Of a stretch of DNA of 64,000 bases, positions 1 through 12,317 are shown one piece after another. The DNA is from Oreohelix idahoensis (Eukaryota; Mollusca; Gastropoda; Stylommatophora; Oreohelicidae): assembly GCA_024509875.1 (NCBI GenBank), contig JAMPIV010016232.1, positions 87,501 to 151,500 of the forward strand, written 5' to 3'. The translations under genes and the position numbers were made by a program. The notes under the pieces are model-generated. The model was not told the DNA's origin, ran no database searches, and saw only the letters and a program-made list of their open reading frames with translations. The first letter of the stretch is position 1; the number at the start of each line of letters is the position of its first letter.

Positions 1-3000
1 CGTTTGAGAATTGACCATACCATAGCCAATAGTTCACGGTCTAAAACCGAATAATTCCTTTCTGCAGCATTACGTTTTCTAGAGATATACATTACAGGAT
101 GCAGAGTTTCAGAGTACTCTTGCATTAGTGCCGCTCCAATCCCAGTAGATGAAGCGTCACTACGAAGAACAAATGTCTTATCTGTTGTAGGTAACACTAA
201 AATAGGTGGTGATGAAAACAAATTTTTAATCTTATCCAAAGAGGGTTGGCATTCTTGTGACCAGTGGACCATATTAGGCGACCCTTTCTTTAGTAGTGTA
301 GAAAGAGGTGCCATGATAGAGGATAGATTCGGAATGAATCTTCCATAAAATTGAATAAGACCTAAGAGACTTCGCACTTGCTTTTTAGTCTTAGGAATAG
401 AGATGTTAAGTATCTTAGTGATATTATGGTCCTCTGTCTTTAGGAAACCATGACCAACTCGATGGCCTAGGAAAGAAATTTCGCTAAAACCAATGCAGGC
501 TTTAGAGGGTTTCGCAGTCAGGTTATACTCGCGTAGAGTAGATAGTAATTCAAGTAACCCTGAATAGTGATCTTCCCAAGTATCGCTGAAAAGACAGATG
601 TCGTCTAGTTACGCAATGACATCTGACCGATAAGATAGGATTCGACGCATCATACGTACGAATGTAGCTGGTGCGTTCATAAGGCCGAAAGGCATGAAAT
701 TCCATTGAAAAAGGCCTCTAGGTGTAGAAAAAGCCGTAATTGGTTTGGCGCGTTCAGATAAAGGAACTTGCCAATATCCTTTAGACAAATCAAGTTTAGT
801 GAAAAAATGAGATTTGGAGAGTCGAGTAAGTAGCTCTTCCAGTAAAGGCATAGGTTCGGCATCGAACTTCGTTACTTGATTCAATTTTCGATAGTCAACG
901 CAAAGACGTATGTTATTGTCTGTTTTACGCACAATAACCATCGGCGAAGAATATGCAGAGGTGGATGGTTCGATTATTTTCAAATCTATCATCTCATCCA
1001 ACTCTTTCTCGACCTGTGCTTGAAAATGTATAGGTATAGGATAAGGTCTGACCCTAATAGGATTATGGTCAGTTAGAATAATGTCATGTTCAATGACATG
1101 AGTTTGTCCAGGGATGTCAGTAAGGACATCCTGAAATGTTTGTAACATAGCCAAAACTTGTCGCTGTTCTCCTAGAGATAAATCAGGAGAGACAGTAACA
1201 TTTTTCCATGATTCACTAGAATGAAGTGGAATCATCGGAAGCGGAAGATTAACATCCGAAAAACTTGTTTGCTCATCCTGTATTACGGAAAGTGATGAGT
1301 AATGACCATGTTGTACTGGAGAATCGTCCATTGCCTGGAAAATAGGCTGTAAATAATCCGGACGCTCATGGAATTCCGTAAGCATATTGATGTGGAAGGT
1401 TTTATGCTTTCCATCAATATCGACAATGTAGTCAACATCGGAAATTTTCGAGATTATATCGTACGAACCTTTCCAAGAAATAAGAAGTCTGTTTTCCCTA
1501 CAAGGTAGCAAAACAAATGCTTTGTCACCAGGACAAAGTTGTCGTAACAATCTTTTCTTATTGGCAAATTGTCTTGCCTTCTGTTTAGCAAATTCAGAAG
1601 AATAAGTTGCCAATTTGCATGCTTCGATAATCTTTTGTCTCAGCGCGATGACATATTCGTAAGAAGATTTTGTGTCATCGGTAATATTATCAGCGGTTAT
1701 GAGATCATGAAGCAAAGACATAGGGACGCGCGGTCGCGCGCCAAAGACAAGTTCAAAGAGAGAAAATCCTGTATGTTCATTGGGGACCTTTCTGTAAGCG
1801 AAGAGGGCCGCGGGTAAAACCCTGTCCCAATCTTGAGGATGATCCTCAGTTATCTTCCCTAGTAAGTTTTTAAGTGTTCTATTTAGCCGTTCGACCATCC
1901 CATTGGACATAGGATGATAGACACTACTCAAAGATCTCTCTATCTTCAGAGTAGACATTACTTGAGACATGGTATCCGATATTAGTTGGGTGCCATGGTC
2001 TGATAATATCTCTCCGAGGAATCCCAGATGAGAAAATATAAGCCAAAGAGCATCTGCAATATCAGCAGTAGTAATGCTCTTAAGAGGAATAGCCTCTGGT
2101 CAACGTGTGCACATGTCAACACACGCCAAGATAAATTGATGTCCTCTAGCAGATTTGATCTTAAATGGACCAATGATGTCTATCGCCATTTTCTGAAATG
2201 GTCGAATAGGGATGTCTGCAGCCTGAATAGGTGCAGCATGGCGTGGACCTTTAGATTTGACCTCTTGACATACTTTACAAGATCGACAATAAATCCGTAT
2301 GTCCTTGTTCACAAAAGGCCAAAAGAAAGCCACCAGAACTCTTGACTTTGTACGGGAAAAACCCACATGTCCAGCACACTGAGAGTCGTGAGCGTGATGC
2401 AAAATTTTAACTCTCAAATTCTTGGGAACAAGAATCTGAGAATGACTTGACTTAGTGGAGTCTTGCACCATACATACAAGTACGCCATTCTTCATTGTAA
2501 TCCAAGATTTACGCTTTGTATCTTTATTCGGATCACCTTTTGTTGCAAGAGTGAAGAATTTCTTTAGAGTCGGATCATCTTCTTGCTGTTTTATAAACGA
2601 GTCACGAGAAATTACCGAGTGATAATCTTGGTTATGCGCTTCATTATCTGCAGTAGATGAAGTTTGAGGCATATTAAGAGCTTGAGCTCTAGTGACTACA
2701 GCATTAGCAGTTCGCATATTTTGTTTTTCCCAAACGGAAATTTGTTGTGGAGTGCATTCTTTGACTCCGTGAATACGACCGATGATAAGATCAGCGATCG
2801 GATTCGACAGAAGACATGCGTGTACATCTCCTGTAAAGAAAGGAGTAGCAATCTTAATGATAGCAGTAGAGTATTTCTCTAATGTGCCGCCAAATGTTAC
2901 ACATTTGACTACTTGTCCAGTGGCACGGGAAGGATCTACGAGTGACTGCCTAACACCAATTGTGGTGCATCCAGAATCAAATAGCACAGAGACTGGATTG

Positions 3001-5020
3001 TTATTCACTAAACCCTTATGTAAGACAAGAGAAGCTCTTCCATCATGCGCGACTGATGCCGGAAGAGCAGGAAGAGGATGGCCACAGCTTAAAGTAGACA
3101 CTGTGGTTGGTACAAATAACGTTTTGCATTGGGGGCACTGAGATGCTCTCCCAAAATCAAAAGCGGCACATGCCATATTACTAGCATCATTATTATCTTT
3201 ACTCTGTTTATAGGCTTCATGTGACTCTTGTTGTGCAGAGTTTCCCTGATAATATGGTTTATGTTTTTTGTATTGTGATCTTCTTCTTCCTTCATCCTTA
3301 GCCACCAACCGGCAAAGCAGTATGTGGCCAGTACGCCTAGTGGCGTCTTAGGGCAACAACAAATTGATCAATCTATTGCTGTTTCCACCACGCCTAGTGG
3401 CGTCTTTGTGGAACAAAAACAGACCAAACAATCTATCGTTGTTTCCGTAATCAGATTGGTTGGCAAGCAGGTGATCAGCCCACTGTGCGAAGTTTTTTAC
3501 GGGATGGGGTAAACAGCCGCCCCATGCCCAACCCTCCTTAGTCGCTTTTTACGACATGCGTGGTAGGGTGCAGTGTTACTATTCTTTGCTCCCCTTTCGG
3601 GCCCCGGCAACACACGGGTGTATTGTGATCTACCTCGATTATTATCGCCTCTGTAATCATTATTATTTCCTCTATTGTAACCCCTATTTGGGTTTGAGTC
3701 ATAGTTCTCATGGTTACCATTATCATATTCATTATAATGAGTATCTCTATAATTATGATCTTGTTGTCTCCATGATGGATAACTTGGATAGTTTCTATAA
3801 TGACTTCCTCTTCGGAAATTCTTATAATTATGACCACCTCTGTATCGAGGGCTGTCGGCTCGTCTCCAGTTCTTCGCAGAAGAACCCTAAATTGATTGGT
3901 TACCTTGGTTTTGATAACTATTATGGTTACCCTTTTTATCAAACCTGTTTTGTGGTCCCTGAAATTTGTGTGAATAATTAGGGTTGTATGGTGTTGCTGA
4001 AGCAACTGGCATACTTTCCTTAACCTTAGCATTGCTAAATGCTACGTCCGGATGTGCCGTGACGTATTGGGTACAATATTCTTCCATTTCTTTTAGTGTC
4101 TTGGGTTTACGCTCATGTAGGAATTCAAGAAATGGTTTATTTACACTTGACATAATTTTGTCTCTGAGCAACAAGTCCATAAGGGCTTCATATGTCTTTC
4201 CTGTTTTGGACAGCTCAATCCAACGATTAAATGTAAGACGTGTCCTTGCAATGAATTCTGAGAATTCTACCCCTGATTCAGGTACCATTTTCTTAAACAA
4301 AGTACGGTAACCTTCCTCTGTTAATTGATATTTTCTCAATAAAGCTGCCCTAATAACATCATAATTATCCTTGTCAGTCTCTTCAACCAAACTTAAACTA
4401 GTCAGAGAATCACCTTTCAAATTTTCTGATAACTGGTTAGCATATTGTGATTTATCCACATTATGAGATCGACAAGAGCGTTCAAATCTATCCAGCCAGA
4501 ATGTTATGTCACCACTGGAAGGATTGAATGCTGGTACCTTGACCTTGTAAGTAAAGGGTTTACCACTATTACCATTTGACTGATTAGCAATACCCATATT
4601 TGTCAATTTTAATTTTTCCAATTCAAATGCTAACAGTTTTTCTTCATGTTCCCTTTTTGCTTTTCTCTCCTCGACTTCAGCTTCTCTATCTAATCTCTTT
4701 TGTTCAGCCTCAGCTTCTCTTTCTAATCTCTTTTGTTCAGCCTCAGCTTCTATTTCTAATCTCTTTTGTTCAGCTTCTCTATTTTGTTTTTCCATTTCCA
4801 TTTGGAATCTCTTTTCCTCAACCTGCATCTGCAATTTCTTTTGTTCAAATTCTAATTCCAATTTTCAATCCTCACTTTTTTGTTTTTTCTATTCAGCTTT
4901 CAGTTTATCAATTTCCAATTTTTGTGCTTTTTCATATTGACTGGTAGCATACTCCTCCAACTTATCTCCAGTCTTGCCTAGGGATTTCCCTAACTCAATG
5001 AAGTAATCTAAAGTCGACAT
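1..5020 (-). pseudogene. Element A1: degenerate Gmr1-like gag-pol, runs off the left edge
   Basis: This is a fused Gag-Pol of a Ty3/gypsy-type retrotransposon, collinear with the intact copy at 21948-26879. The start ATG is at 5018-5020 (protein begins MSTLDYF). Going down the minus strand there is a Glu/Lys-rich coiled coil, the gag core, an Arg/Asn/Gly-rich tract, a C-x2-C-x13-C-x-H motif, a DSG aspartic protease, an HHCC plus DDE integrase, reverse transcriptase, and part of RNase H at the window edge. Breaks: stops at 4889-4891, 4865-4867 and 3887-3889, a 337-bp insertion at 3282-3618 that also shifts frame, a stop at 2100-2102 in the integrase core, and a stop at 609-611 replacing the tyrosine of the YLDD catalytic motif. 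Apart from the insertion I see no other indel. It cannot encode a working polyprotein. The family assignment is secure. Confidence 0.93.
3282..3618 (-). mobile_element. SINE-like non-autonomous retroposon inserted in A1 gag
   Basis: The 337-bp insert is flanked by 13-bp direct repeats TGTATTGTGATCT at 3269-3281 and 3619-3631, and A2 lacks it at the same point. On the minus strand it ends in a GAAGAAGA-like tail. Its last ~80 bp closely match the 3' end of the LINE at about 31128-31210, including the palindrome ACGCCACTAGGCGT. That segment occurs twice in tandem inside the insert. I see no convincing tRNA A and B boxes at its 5' end. It may therefore be a short element with a borrowed LINE tail, or an internally deleted LINE. 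Retroposition by the LINE machinery is inferred from the shared tail and the target duplication. Confidence 0.85.
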
Positions 5021-5610
5021 AATGTATACCAATATGTGACTAGATACCTGAAATAGCAATAATGAAATCTATCTCTAAATAAATGGAATAATCAGCTCCC
5101 TTTATCCCAATCTCTGTGGGAAACAAGCCTTTAAATAAGGTCTTGTATAATCAACTGTGTACCTCTAATAACAGCAATTAATCATCAGTTGATTCTTTCT
5201 CATAAGTTCACTACACAGCTAGTAGTGTATGATCAAGTATATTTTATGGTATATGTCAACCAACAACATAAACAAAAGACAATCAAGAAAGACAATACGA
5301 AAACATTCGCAGAAATCAAATAAGTTAAATAGCAAAACAGAAGAAAATAATCACAGAGCCTGTGATGATATCTGCGCCGTAATAAACAAAACAAATAACG
5401 CCACAGTGTATAAATGTAAAGTTGTATAGAACTAAAAGACAGGAAAGATGAGACCAACAAATACACACAAATCAAAACAAAACTAAAGAACAGGAAAATA
5501 TCACAAAAACGACGAAGAAAAAACGCGTCTTCACAACTAACAGAAATAGCAACAAATTGTCGCTAGCAAATTTTCAATTAAGAAAATTGCTCCCTACAGA
5601 ACACTAATAT
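5021..5610 (-). other. A1 5' leader, part adjoining gag
   Basis: This non-coding, AT-rich stretch precedes A1 gag. On the minus strand, 5530-5605 aligns with the A2 leader around 21400-21475 (shared core GCAATTTTCTT and AAAATTTGCT). It is cut at 5610/5611 by element B and resumes at 29655. Short ORFs here are not believable genes. Confidence 0.75.
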
Positions 5611-5615
5611 AGGAC

Positions 5616-6723
5616 TGTTGCGTCCTTTTTAAGTCCCAACAGACTTTAACATATATAGACAGGCTCAGGTTATGTCTTTGCTACAAGTGTACGCACCAAT
5701 TGAGAAACGTTGGTATATTAAATTTATGGTGCACGAGAACGCACATTTTTGGGGAATTTTTATGTAACGCGCTGGTTGTCAACAAAAAGGCAGTCAACGT
5801 CATAGCTTCATGGTAGAAGCTGGTAACCCAAGATCGGTCCTATGATCTTTGGATTTTAACCCCGTATAGTGGATGAAAGTATTATGTTTAGACCCGGCCC
5901 TGCGGATTGAGCAGTCGTAGCCGGTAGTCGTCCACGTAAGTGTCGATTCGTTGGAAGAATCAAATATGTAACTATTATAATAATAATGTTTGTTCTACGA
6001 AGCCGTGAGTATCTAGTCGATGACAGGTAACTAGCCTGTACCGAAATGGATTCACAGCTGAAGATATATTTCTATATACCTGTATATGCTTAATAGAGGG
6101 ATTGTCGGTAAATACCGTGGATTTTCGTTGTATCGATATTATTGGGAAGCCGTTGTGTCAGTCACGGCTAATCCAAGAGGTGATTCAAGTATCAATGCCT
6201 AAGTAACTTTATATGCCTAGAATGATTTGGTAGGAACCAGTACCTACGTTCGTCTATGAATAGTTAATGAGGACATTTTTGTCAAAGAACATAATCAAGA
6301 TCGGGATCTTAGATACTACGAGCATCTCCCGTCCTTGAGAAAAGGTCAACCGTTATGAGTATAACCTTGTACTTAACTACTTCATGGCTCTTATAACTAT
6401 TGATGTATTAACTCAGAGACCCAGTCAGAATTTGCTTGAGGATTCTTCTGAGACTATTTATTTGGATTTTATTGAGGACATACGTCCAATCTCATCATGT
6501 TGAATTACTTATTAACCGTCAACGTCAAATGTCTTGTCCTATATGATGTGATGTCAATAAATGATGTATCAACTTTCAAGTAACGAGTTTGACTATCACA
6601 GTATTGACACTTGTTGATGTGCCTACGTTGAGTTCTCACATTACTGCATCAAAATTTATATATTCGCGAAATCAGCACGATCAAGCAGTCATTCAGAAAA
6701 CCCCATGAAGAATGAAGGCAACA
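5616..6723 (+). repeat. Element B 5' LTR (1108 bp)
   Basis: It starts TGTTGCG and ends GGCAACA. The same sequence recurs, split, at 19104-19386 plus 28815-29649. It is followed at 6727 by a candidate primer binding site starting TGGCGGCGCAG. No coding region is seen. Confidence 0.93.
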
Positions 6724-7771
6724 ATGTGGCGGCGCAGTGTGCTCTGAAAATATCCAGTTTTCAGTAACGGAATCGAACTCATTTCAAACTCGGTTGAAAA
6801 GAAGAATGCTGTCTTTCAAGGCGACAACATCCTGGACTTTGAAGTAATTTTAACGGTCATCGTAGGTCAAGGACAACCCAGGGACTTCCACGTTCAAGTT
6901 TCAACATTGGACTCTGGCATTACATTACTTCAATTAGATGGCTCAAACATGCAGTTCCGGATGCGAGGAATATTTTTTCTCGGTTAAAGATAAGTAACAC
7001 CGCTGTATGTTTATTTCACCGTTTTACGTTAGCTGAGCCGCTCTTTAAATATGTCCACGTTAATCTTATTCATGTTGCATGTTCTATGTTCTGTGTTCTT
7101 CGTGGGCGGTAGGGAGGTCGATCTGACAAACGAGGTTCATCTCGAAGCTAATTCGGGCTCTTGTCAGACGTTCTATAGGATTTAGTTTGTAAGTTTCAAC
7201 TGAGCGATAATTCCGGTTCAAGGCTAGAAACCTTGCTGTAGTTCTGATCGCTACTTGTCTCTTATAATAGTATCTGTTTAGCTGTTTCGTCAAGTTTTTA
7301 TTGTAGTTTTCGTGGTTATTTTTATCCGTACCTCAGTTTGATAATGTATTTTGTTTGTAACATTCGTCCTTCTTTACCTTGCTATCGTTCAGTTTTTTAC
7401 AAACCTATGTTTTTACACTGTGTTGTCAATTGTATTGTCTTTTGTTTATCGCGGTCATCATTGCAATTCTTTGCAAGAGTCTATTTTATTTTCTCATTTT
7501 AATTTCGTTGATTTCTGCGATCGTATTCATTCGTCTTTAATTATCTTGTCTTGTCACTATTGTAGTAATTGTCTATTACTTCTGTCTTATCATAACATTT
7601 CATTGCATAAATTATTTTATTGATTAATAATATATTTTAAAAAAAATCATATGATATTATGTACCGTTCTTGGACATGAACGAGTAACACTTCTTGGAGT
7701 GATAAGAAAAAATTATTGGACATTAATTAATATTTACGAAGAAGAAGTATAGTAATTACTTAGTGATCATA
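6724..7771 (+). other. Element B 5' leader with candidate primer binding site
   Basis: Untranslated leader between the 5' LTR and gag, AT-rich. The candidate primer binding site begins 3 bases after the LTR, at 6727-6744, and starts TGGCGGCGCAGTG. The A1, A2 and D1 sites also start TGGTRG. I could not match it to a particular tRNA. The small ORFs at 7084-7293 (minus) and 7351-7623 are not recognised and are probably incidental. Confidence 0.6.
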
Positions 7772-10700
7772 ATGTATTCACTAGATTACTTTATTAAACA
7801 AGCAAAAGCCCTTCAGATGACTCCTGAGGAGGTAAAAGTATTCGCTATGGCGGAATATAGAAAAGTTCAAGAGATAGAAGCTGAACAGAGAAAGTTAGAA
7901 ACTTTAAGACTAGAAAAACTTCAGATAGAGGCAGATCATAAAAGGGTTGAGGCTGAAGAAAACGAGAAAAAAATGAAATTTGAGGCAGAACAGAAAAGGA
8001 TTGAGGCTGAAGAAAACGAGAAAAAAAAAGAAATTTGAGGCTGCAGAAAACGAGAAGAAAAGGATATTTGAAGCTGCGGAAAAAGAAAGACAACTTAGAA
8101 TTGACATGGAAGGTAAGCAAAAGGAAATGGAAGGTAAGCAAAAGGAAATGGAAGAAAGGAGATTAATAGCTGAAGAAAATACAAGAAAATATCAACTTCA
8201 GATTCAACATGAACAAAAAATGAAGGAAATGGAATGTGAACAATTTAGATTAGCTCATGAAGCTAATGCTCAGACAACTCATGAGGGTCAAACTTCATCC
8301 AAACACGGAAATATAAAAAATTTTCATTTAATATTACCAAAATTTAACCCTCCATCAGACGATGTGATTCATTACCTACATAGGTTCGAAGCAACATGTG
8401 AAGCCTATAAAGTTGATAAAGCACAGTATTGTGTAAAATTATCTGAACTACTTACGGGCGAAGCTGTGTCAGTATATCATATGGCAACTGCTACTGATAA
8501 AAATAATTATGAAGCTCTCAAAACTGCGTTACTTACTAAATATCAAATGACATCAAACGAATATCGTTTGAAATTTAAATCTACGTTGCCACAAAGAGGA
8601 AAGCATTTTAGCTATTTCATTACACATATAAGTCTTACATTGGACAGATGGATTGAACTATCCAAAACTGATAAAACTTGTGACGCACTAAGAGATTTAT
8701 TGCTACGCGATAAAGTCTTGTCCTCGGTAAACCCATCGTTTCTTGCTTTTTTGCATGAACGTAATCATTCTAACATTAATGACATGCAGCAAAGCTGTAT
8801 TCAATATTGCACAGCACATCCGAATATGGAAATTAGCAGTTCTCCGATTAAGGATGAATTGCCAGTCGCATTTGCTATGCATCAGAATAACTTTCCACGA
8901 CACCGTTCATTAAGCAGCGACAGATCATTTAATAAGGGTATTAATGACAATTTTAACAATGGTAACTTTTATAAGGGGAAGCAATTTCAACAATCTGCTC
9001 CATTTAATGTTTCTTGGAACCAAGCTCATAGATTGCGAGATTTTGGTAACAATAATTTTAAATATAATCAAGGAAATTATAATAAACAACACTGGCGATC
9101 AAAATCTCAAGTTCCACAAAATAGACAAGGTTCTTGGAATAAATCATTTAACCAACATCATAACGTTAATTATAATAATTGGCGTACTCATCCAGATTTT
9201 AACGCAAGCAGAAATGACAATTGTAGCAATTTTAATGCCAATAATCAGAATCGATCGCGACGAAGAGATAGATCTTCGAGCAATACACGTAGACATTCAA
9301 ATGTCGCTTTAAGTGATAATCAGGATAACAATGAACAGGGTAAACGAGCTGAAACTCATAATGCTATGTCTTGTTCTCTTGATTGTAACCAGGTGAAAGA
9401 TTGTCCCGAATGCTCGACTCTTTTCCAGCCCAAGGCGATCACGACGCTGCGTTGCGGACATATTTTGCCTAGTCTACCTGCGGTCTGCACGGCCACTTCT
9501 GCGTCAGTACACCAGGGACAGGGCTCTCTCAAGTTTAACAGAGGATATGTCAATGCCATTCCATGCTCTCTTTTATTTGACTCAGGCTGTTCCACTGTTG
9601 GCGTACGAACTTCGCTGATCAACCCAAGTTGCGCCACGGGCAGGGTTGTGAAGTGCGTTACTTTTGGCGGCACTCTGGAAACATTCCCTACAGCCATAAT
9701 TAATTTACATACACCATTTTTTTCAGGAAAGATCCACGCCTGTCTTCTTCCAAATCCAATTTGTGATGTCATACTAGGTCGCATACATGGTATAACAGAG
9801 TGTACACCACAGCAAATTGCTGAATGGGAAGAGCGACATATTCAGGCTGCAAATGCAGTAGTTACCAGAGCGCAAGCTATTAATATGTCGCATGATACAC
9901 CTGATGAACCTACAGTTCATACTACTTGTGATGTTGACACTCCTATTTCACGGGAGTCGTTTATAACATTTCAGAAAAATGATGATTCATTGACCAGATT
10001 TTTTAAGCTAGCTAATAATAACAAGACTACCAAAACAAATGCAAAATCTAGACATAATTTTGTACTCAAGAATGGGATATTGGTTAGACTTATACAAGAT
10101 ACTGATTCTTCATTACGGTCTCAGAATTTAGTACCTCTTTCTATGAGAGCTCGTATATTGCGTCACGCACACGACTCTCAATGCGCAGGCCATATGGGTT
10201 TTTCACGAACCAAATCTAGAGTGTTATCTGCATTCTATTGGCCAGGCGTTCACAGAGATGTCAATATCTACTGCCGTTCTTGTACGACATGTCAAGAAGT
10301 CAAAGTTCGGGGTCCATACCATGCAGCTCCAATCCAGGCTGCGGACATTCCGATTCGTCCATTTGAGACAATGGCTATTGATATTGTTGGTCCTATACAA
10401 CCTTCTGCAATAGGACATACACATATCCTCACTTGTATTAATATGTATACTCGTTGGCCTGAGGCCATACCTCTGAAAAATACTTCATCTGCCAGCGTTG
10501 CAGAGGCTTTAAGGTTTATCTTTTCGCTCTTAGGTTTTCCGCGTAAGATCTTATCTGACCATGGTGTTCAGTTTGTATCTGAGGCTATGTCTCAAGTGAT
10601 GAAATTGTTAGGCATCGATAGATCACTTAGTTCTATCTATCACCCTATGTCCAATGGGTTGGTTGAGCGTAAGAATAGGACACTCAAACAGTTACTGGGT

Positions 10701-11053
10701 AAGATTACGCAAGATCATCATCAGGATTGGGACAGAGTCCTTCCTTCTGCCCTCTTTGCATATCGCGAGGTGCAAAACGAAGCAACCGGTTTCTCTCCGT
10801 ATCAGTTAGTCTTCGGCATCCAACCTCGTGGACCAATGTCGCTACTCCACGACTTACTTATTGAGGAGAATATCGAAGAGGAGACTCAATCCTCTTATGA
10901 GTATGTGATCTCTTTGAGGAAAAGGATCATAGATGCATGTAGGTTAGCTACCGCAGCATCTGAACATGCAAAAGAAAAAGCTAGACTTTTTGCAAACAAA
11001 TATAGACGTCTTCGTCAGCTTATCCCGGGTGATGAGGCATATGTATTACTGCC
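7772..11053 (+). pseudogene. Element B gag-pol, first part (Gag, protease, integrase), frameshifted
   Basis: The start ATG at 7772 gives MYSLDYFIKQ, parallel to the A-type start. A frameshift lies in the A9 run at 8021-8029: the first frame ends at 8036-8038 and the next frame continues to the D1 insertion. Order of parts: Glu/Lys-rich coiled coil (to about 8260), gag core (8330-8850), Asn/Arg-rich tract (8900-9330), C-x2-C-x13-C-x-H motif (about 9403-9462), DSG protease (around 9578), HHCC zinc-binding and DDE integrase core (10160-10690), and the start of the integrase C-terminal region. Reverse transcriptase follows only after D1, at 16316. Protein similarity to A2 is clear along the whole length. 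Confidence 0.92.
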
Positions 11054-12317
11054 TGTTACCGATGATGAATATTAACGGTGTATGGGTGGCGTAGGCGTGC
11101 CGTCGTATCTGTGTTAGGTATGTATTAGTGAGTGTGTGGTAGAACAGTCACTCACAACACAGGTACGTAAATAATAGTCATGGATGGCCGTAAACATCTG
11201 GTGTAATTTAAATGTCGATTTATTAAGTCACAGCACGATCACGTTTACATTGATATACACACAGTCACATTACAAGTCATTGCAATACAATACTCTTCAA
11301 CATTCATCAGCAGATCTATATCAAGGCCTAAAGTCCTCACGACTCATCTCTGCGCTATAGCACTGCGCTATAATACTGCACCCAGCAGTTCACATAAATT
11401 ATGGCCTAAAGTCCTCATGACTCACTTATAATACTGCACCCAGCAGTTCACATAAATAATGGCCTAAAGTCCTCATGACTCACTTATAATACTGCACCCA
11501 GCAGTTCACATAAATAATGGCCTAAAGTCCTCACGACTCATCTCTGCGCTAGACTTATAATACTGCACTATAATACTGCACCCAGCAGTTCACATAAATT
11601 ATGGCCTAAAGTCCTCATGACTCACTTATAATACTGCACCCAGCAGTTCACATAAATTATGGCCTAAAGTCCTCACGACTCACTTATAATACTGCACCCA
11701 GCAGTTCACATAAATAATGGCCTAAAGTCCTCACGACTCACTTATAATACTGCACCCAGCAGTTCACATAAATAATGGCCTAAAGTCCTCACGACTCATC
11801 TCTGCGCTAGACTTATAATACTGCACCCAGCAGTTCACATAAATTATGGCCTAAAGTCCTCACGACTCATAATAGCTTCCTCAAAGCTTCACAAATACTT
11901 AATATGGCCTATCCACACAGCAAAAACATTAAGTCGACATTATTCAAAGCACTACGTAGGCATACATCCTCGAAAAACACACACAGACAGCGTTGACCAC
12001 TCCCGGTCCAACGCTCCGAATCCCTCTTCTCCTCTCCGGGATCACACACTCTAGTCCCGCCAAAAAACCCAAAACGAGACTCCGCTGTTTTTGAACACAG
12101 CTCAAAAACAGTACAGAATAAATACATCTCAGCATTTGAGATAAAAGCGTTCGCACGCTTTCCTGTACTCTGTCACTCAAAATAAAAAGGATATGTTTCT
12201 ATTATAACGTTAAACAAACCTCAGCTTAATCAGGTATACAAGTATTGTAACTCATAATCTACTTTGCCCAAAAACATATTCCGAATTACTGCCATTTCAA
12301 AGGATCAACTTGTTACA
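11054..12317 (-). repeat. D1 left LTR (3' LTR in element orientation)
   Basis: It begins TGTTACCGATG and ends CTTGTTACA on the plus strand. It is almost identical to 15052-16315. Its centre (about 11330-11875) is an array of eight copies of a ~58-bp unit. An antisense-looking 72-codon ORF (11909-12127, minus) occurs in both LTRs and is not recognised. Confidence 0.93.
11330..11875. repeat. Tandem array of ~58-bp units inside D1 left LTR
   Basis: There are eight occurrences of CCCAGCAGTTCACATAAA, mostly 58-60 bp apart, alternating with GGCCTAAAGTCCTC and ACTTATAATACTGCAC blocks. A few spacings are longer (about 72-81 bp) because of an inserted CATCTCTGCGCTAG block. The same array is in the other LTR at about 15325-15868. 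Confidence 0.95.

Noticed and set aside
8021..8029. Programmed frameshift in B gag
   Set aside because: It lies in the gag coiled coil rather than between gag and pol, and A2 and E need no frameshift. A mutation or base-call error is simpler.
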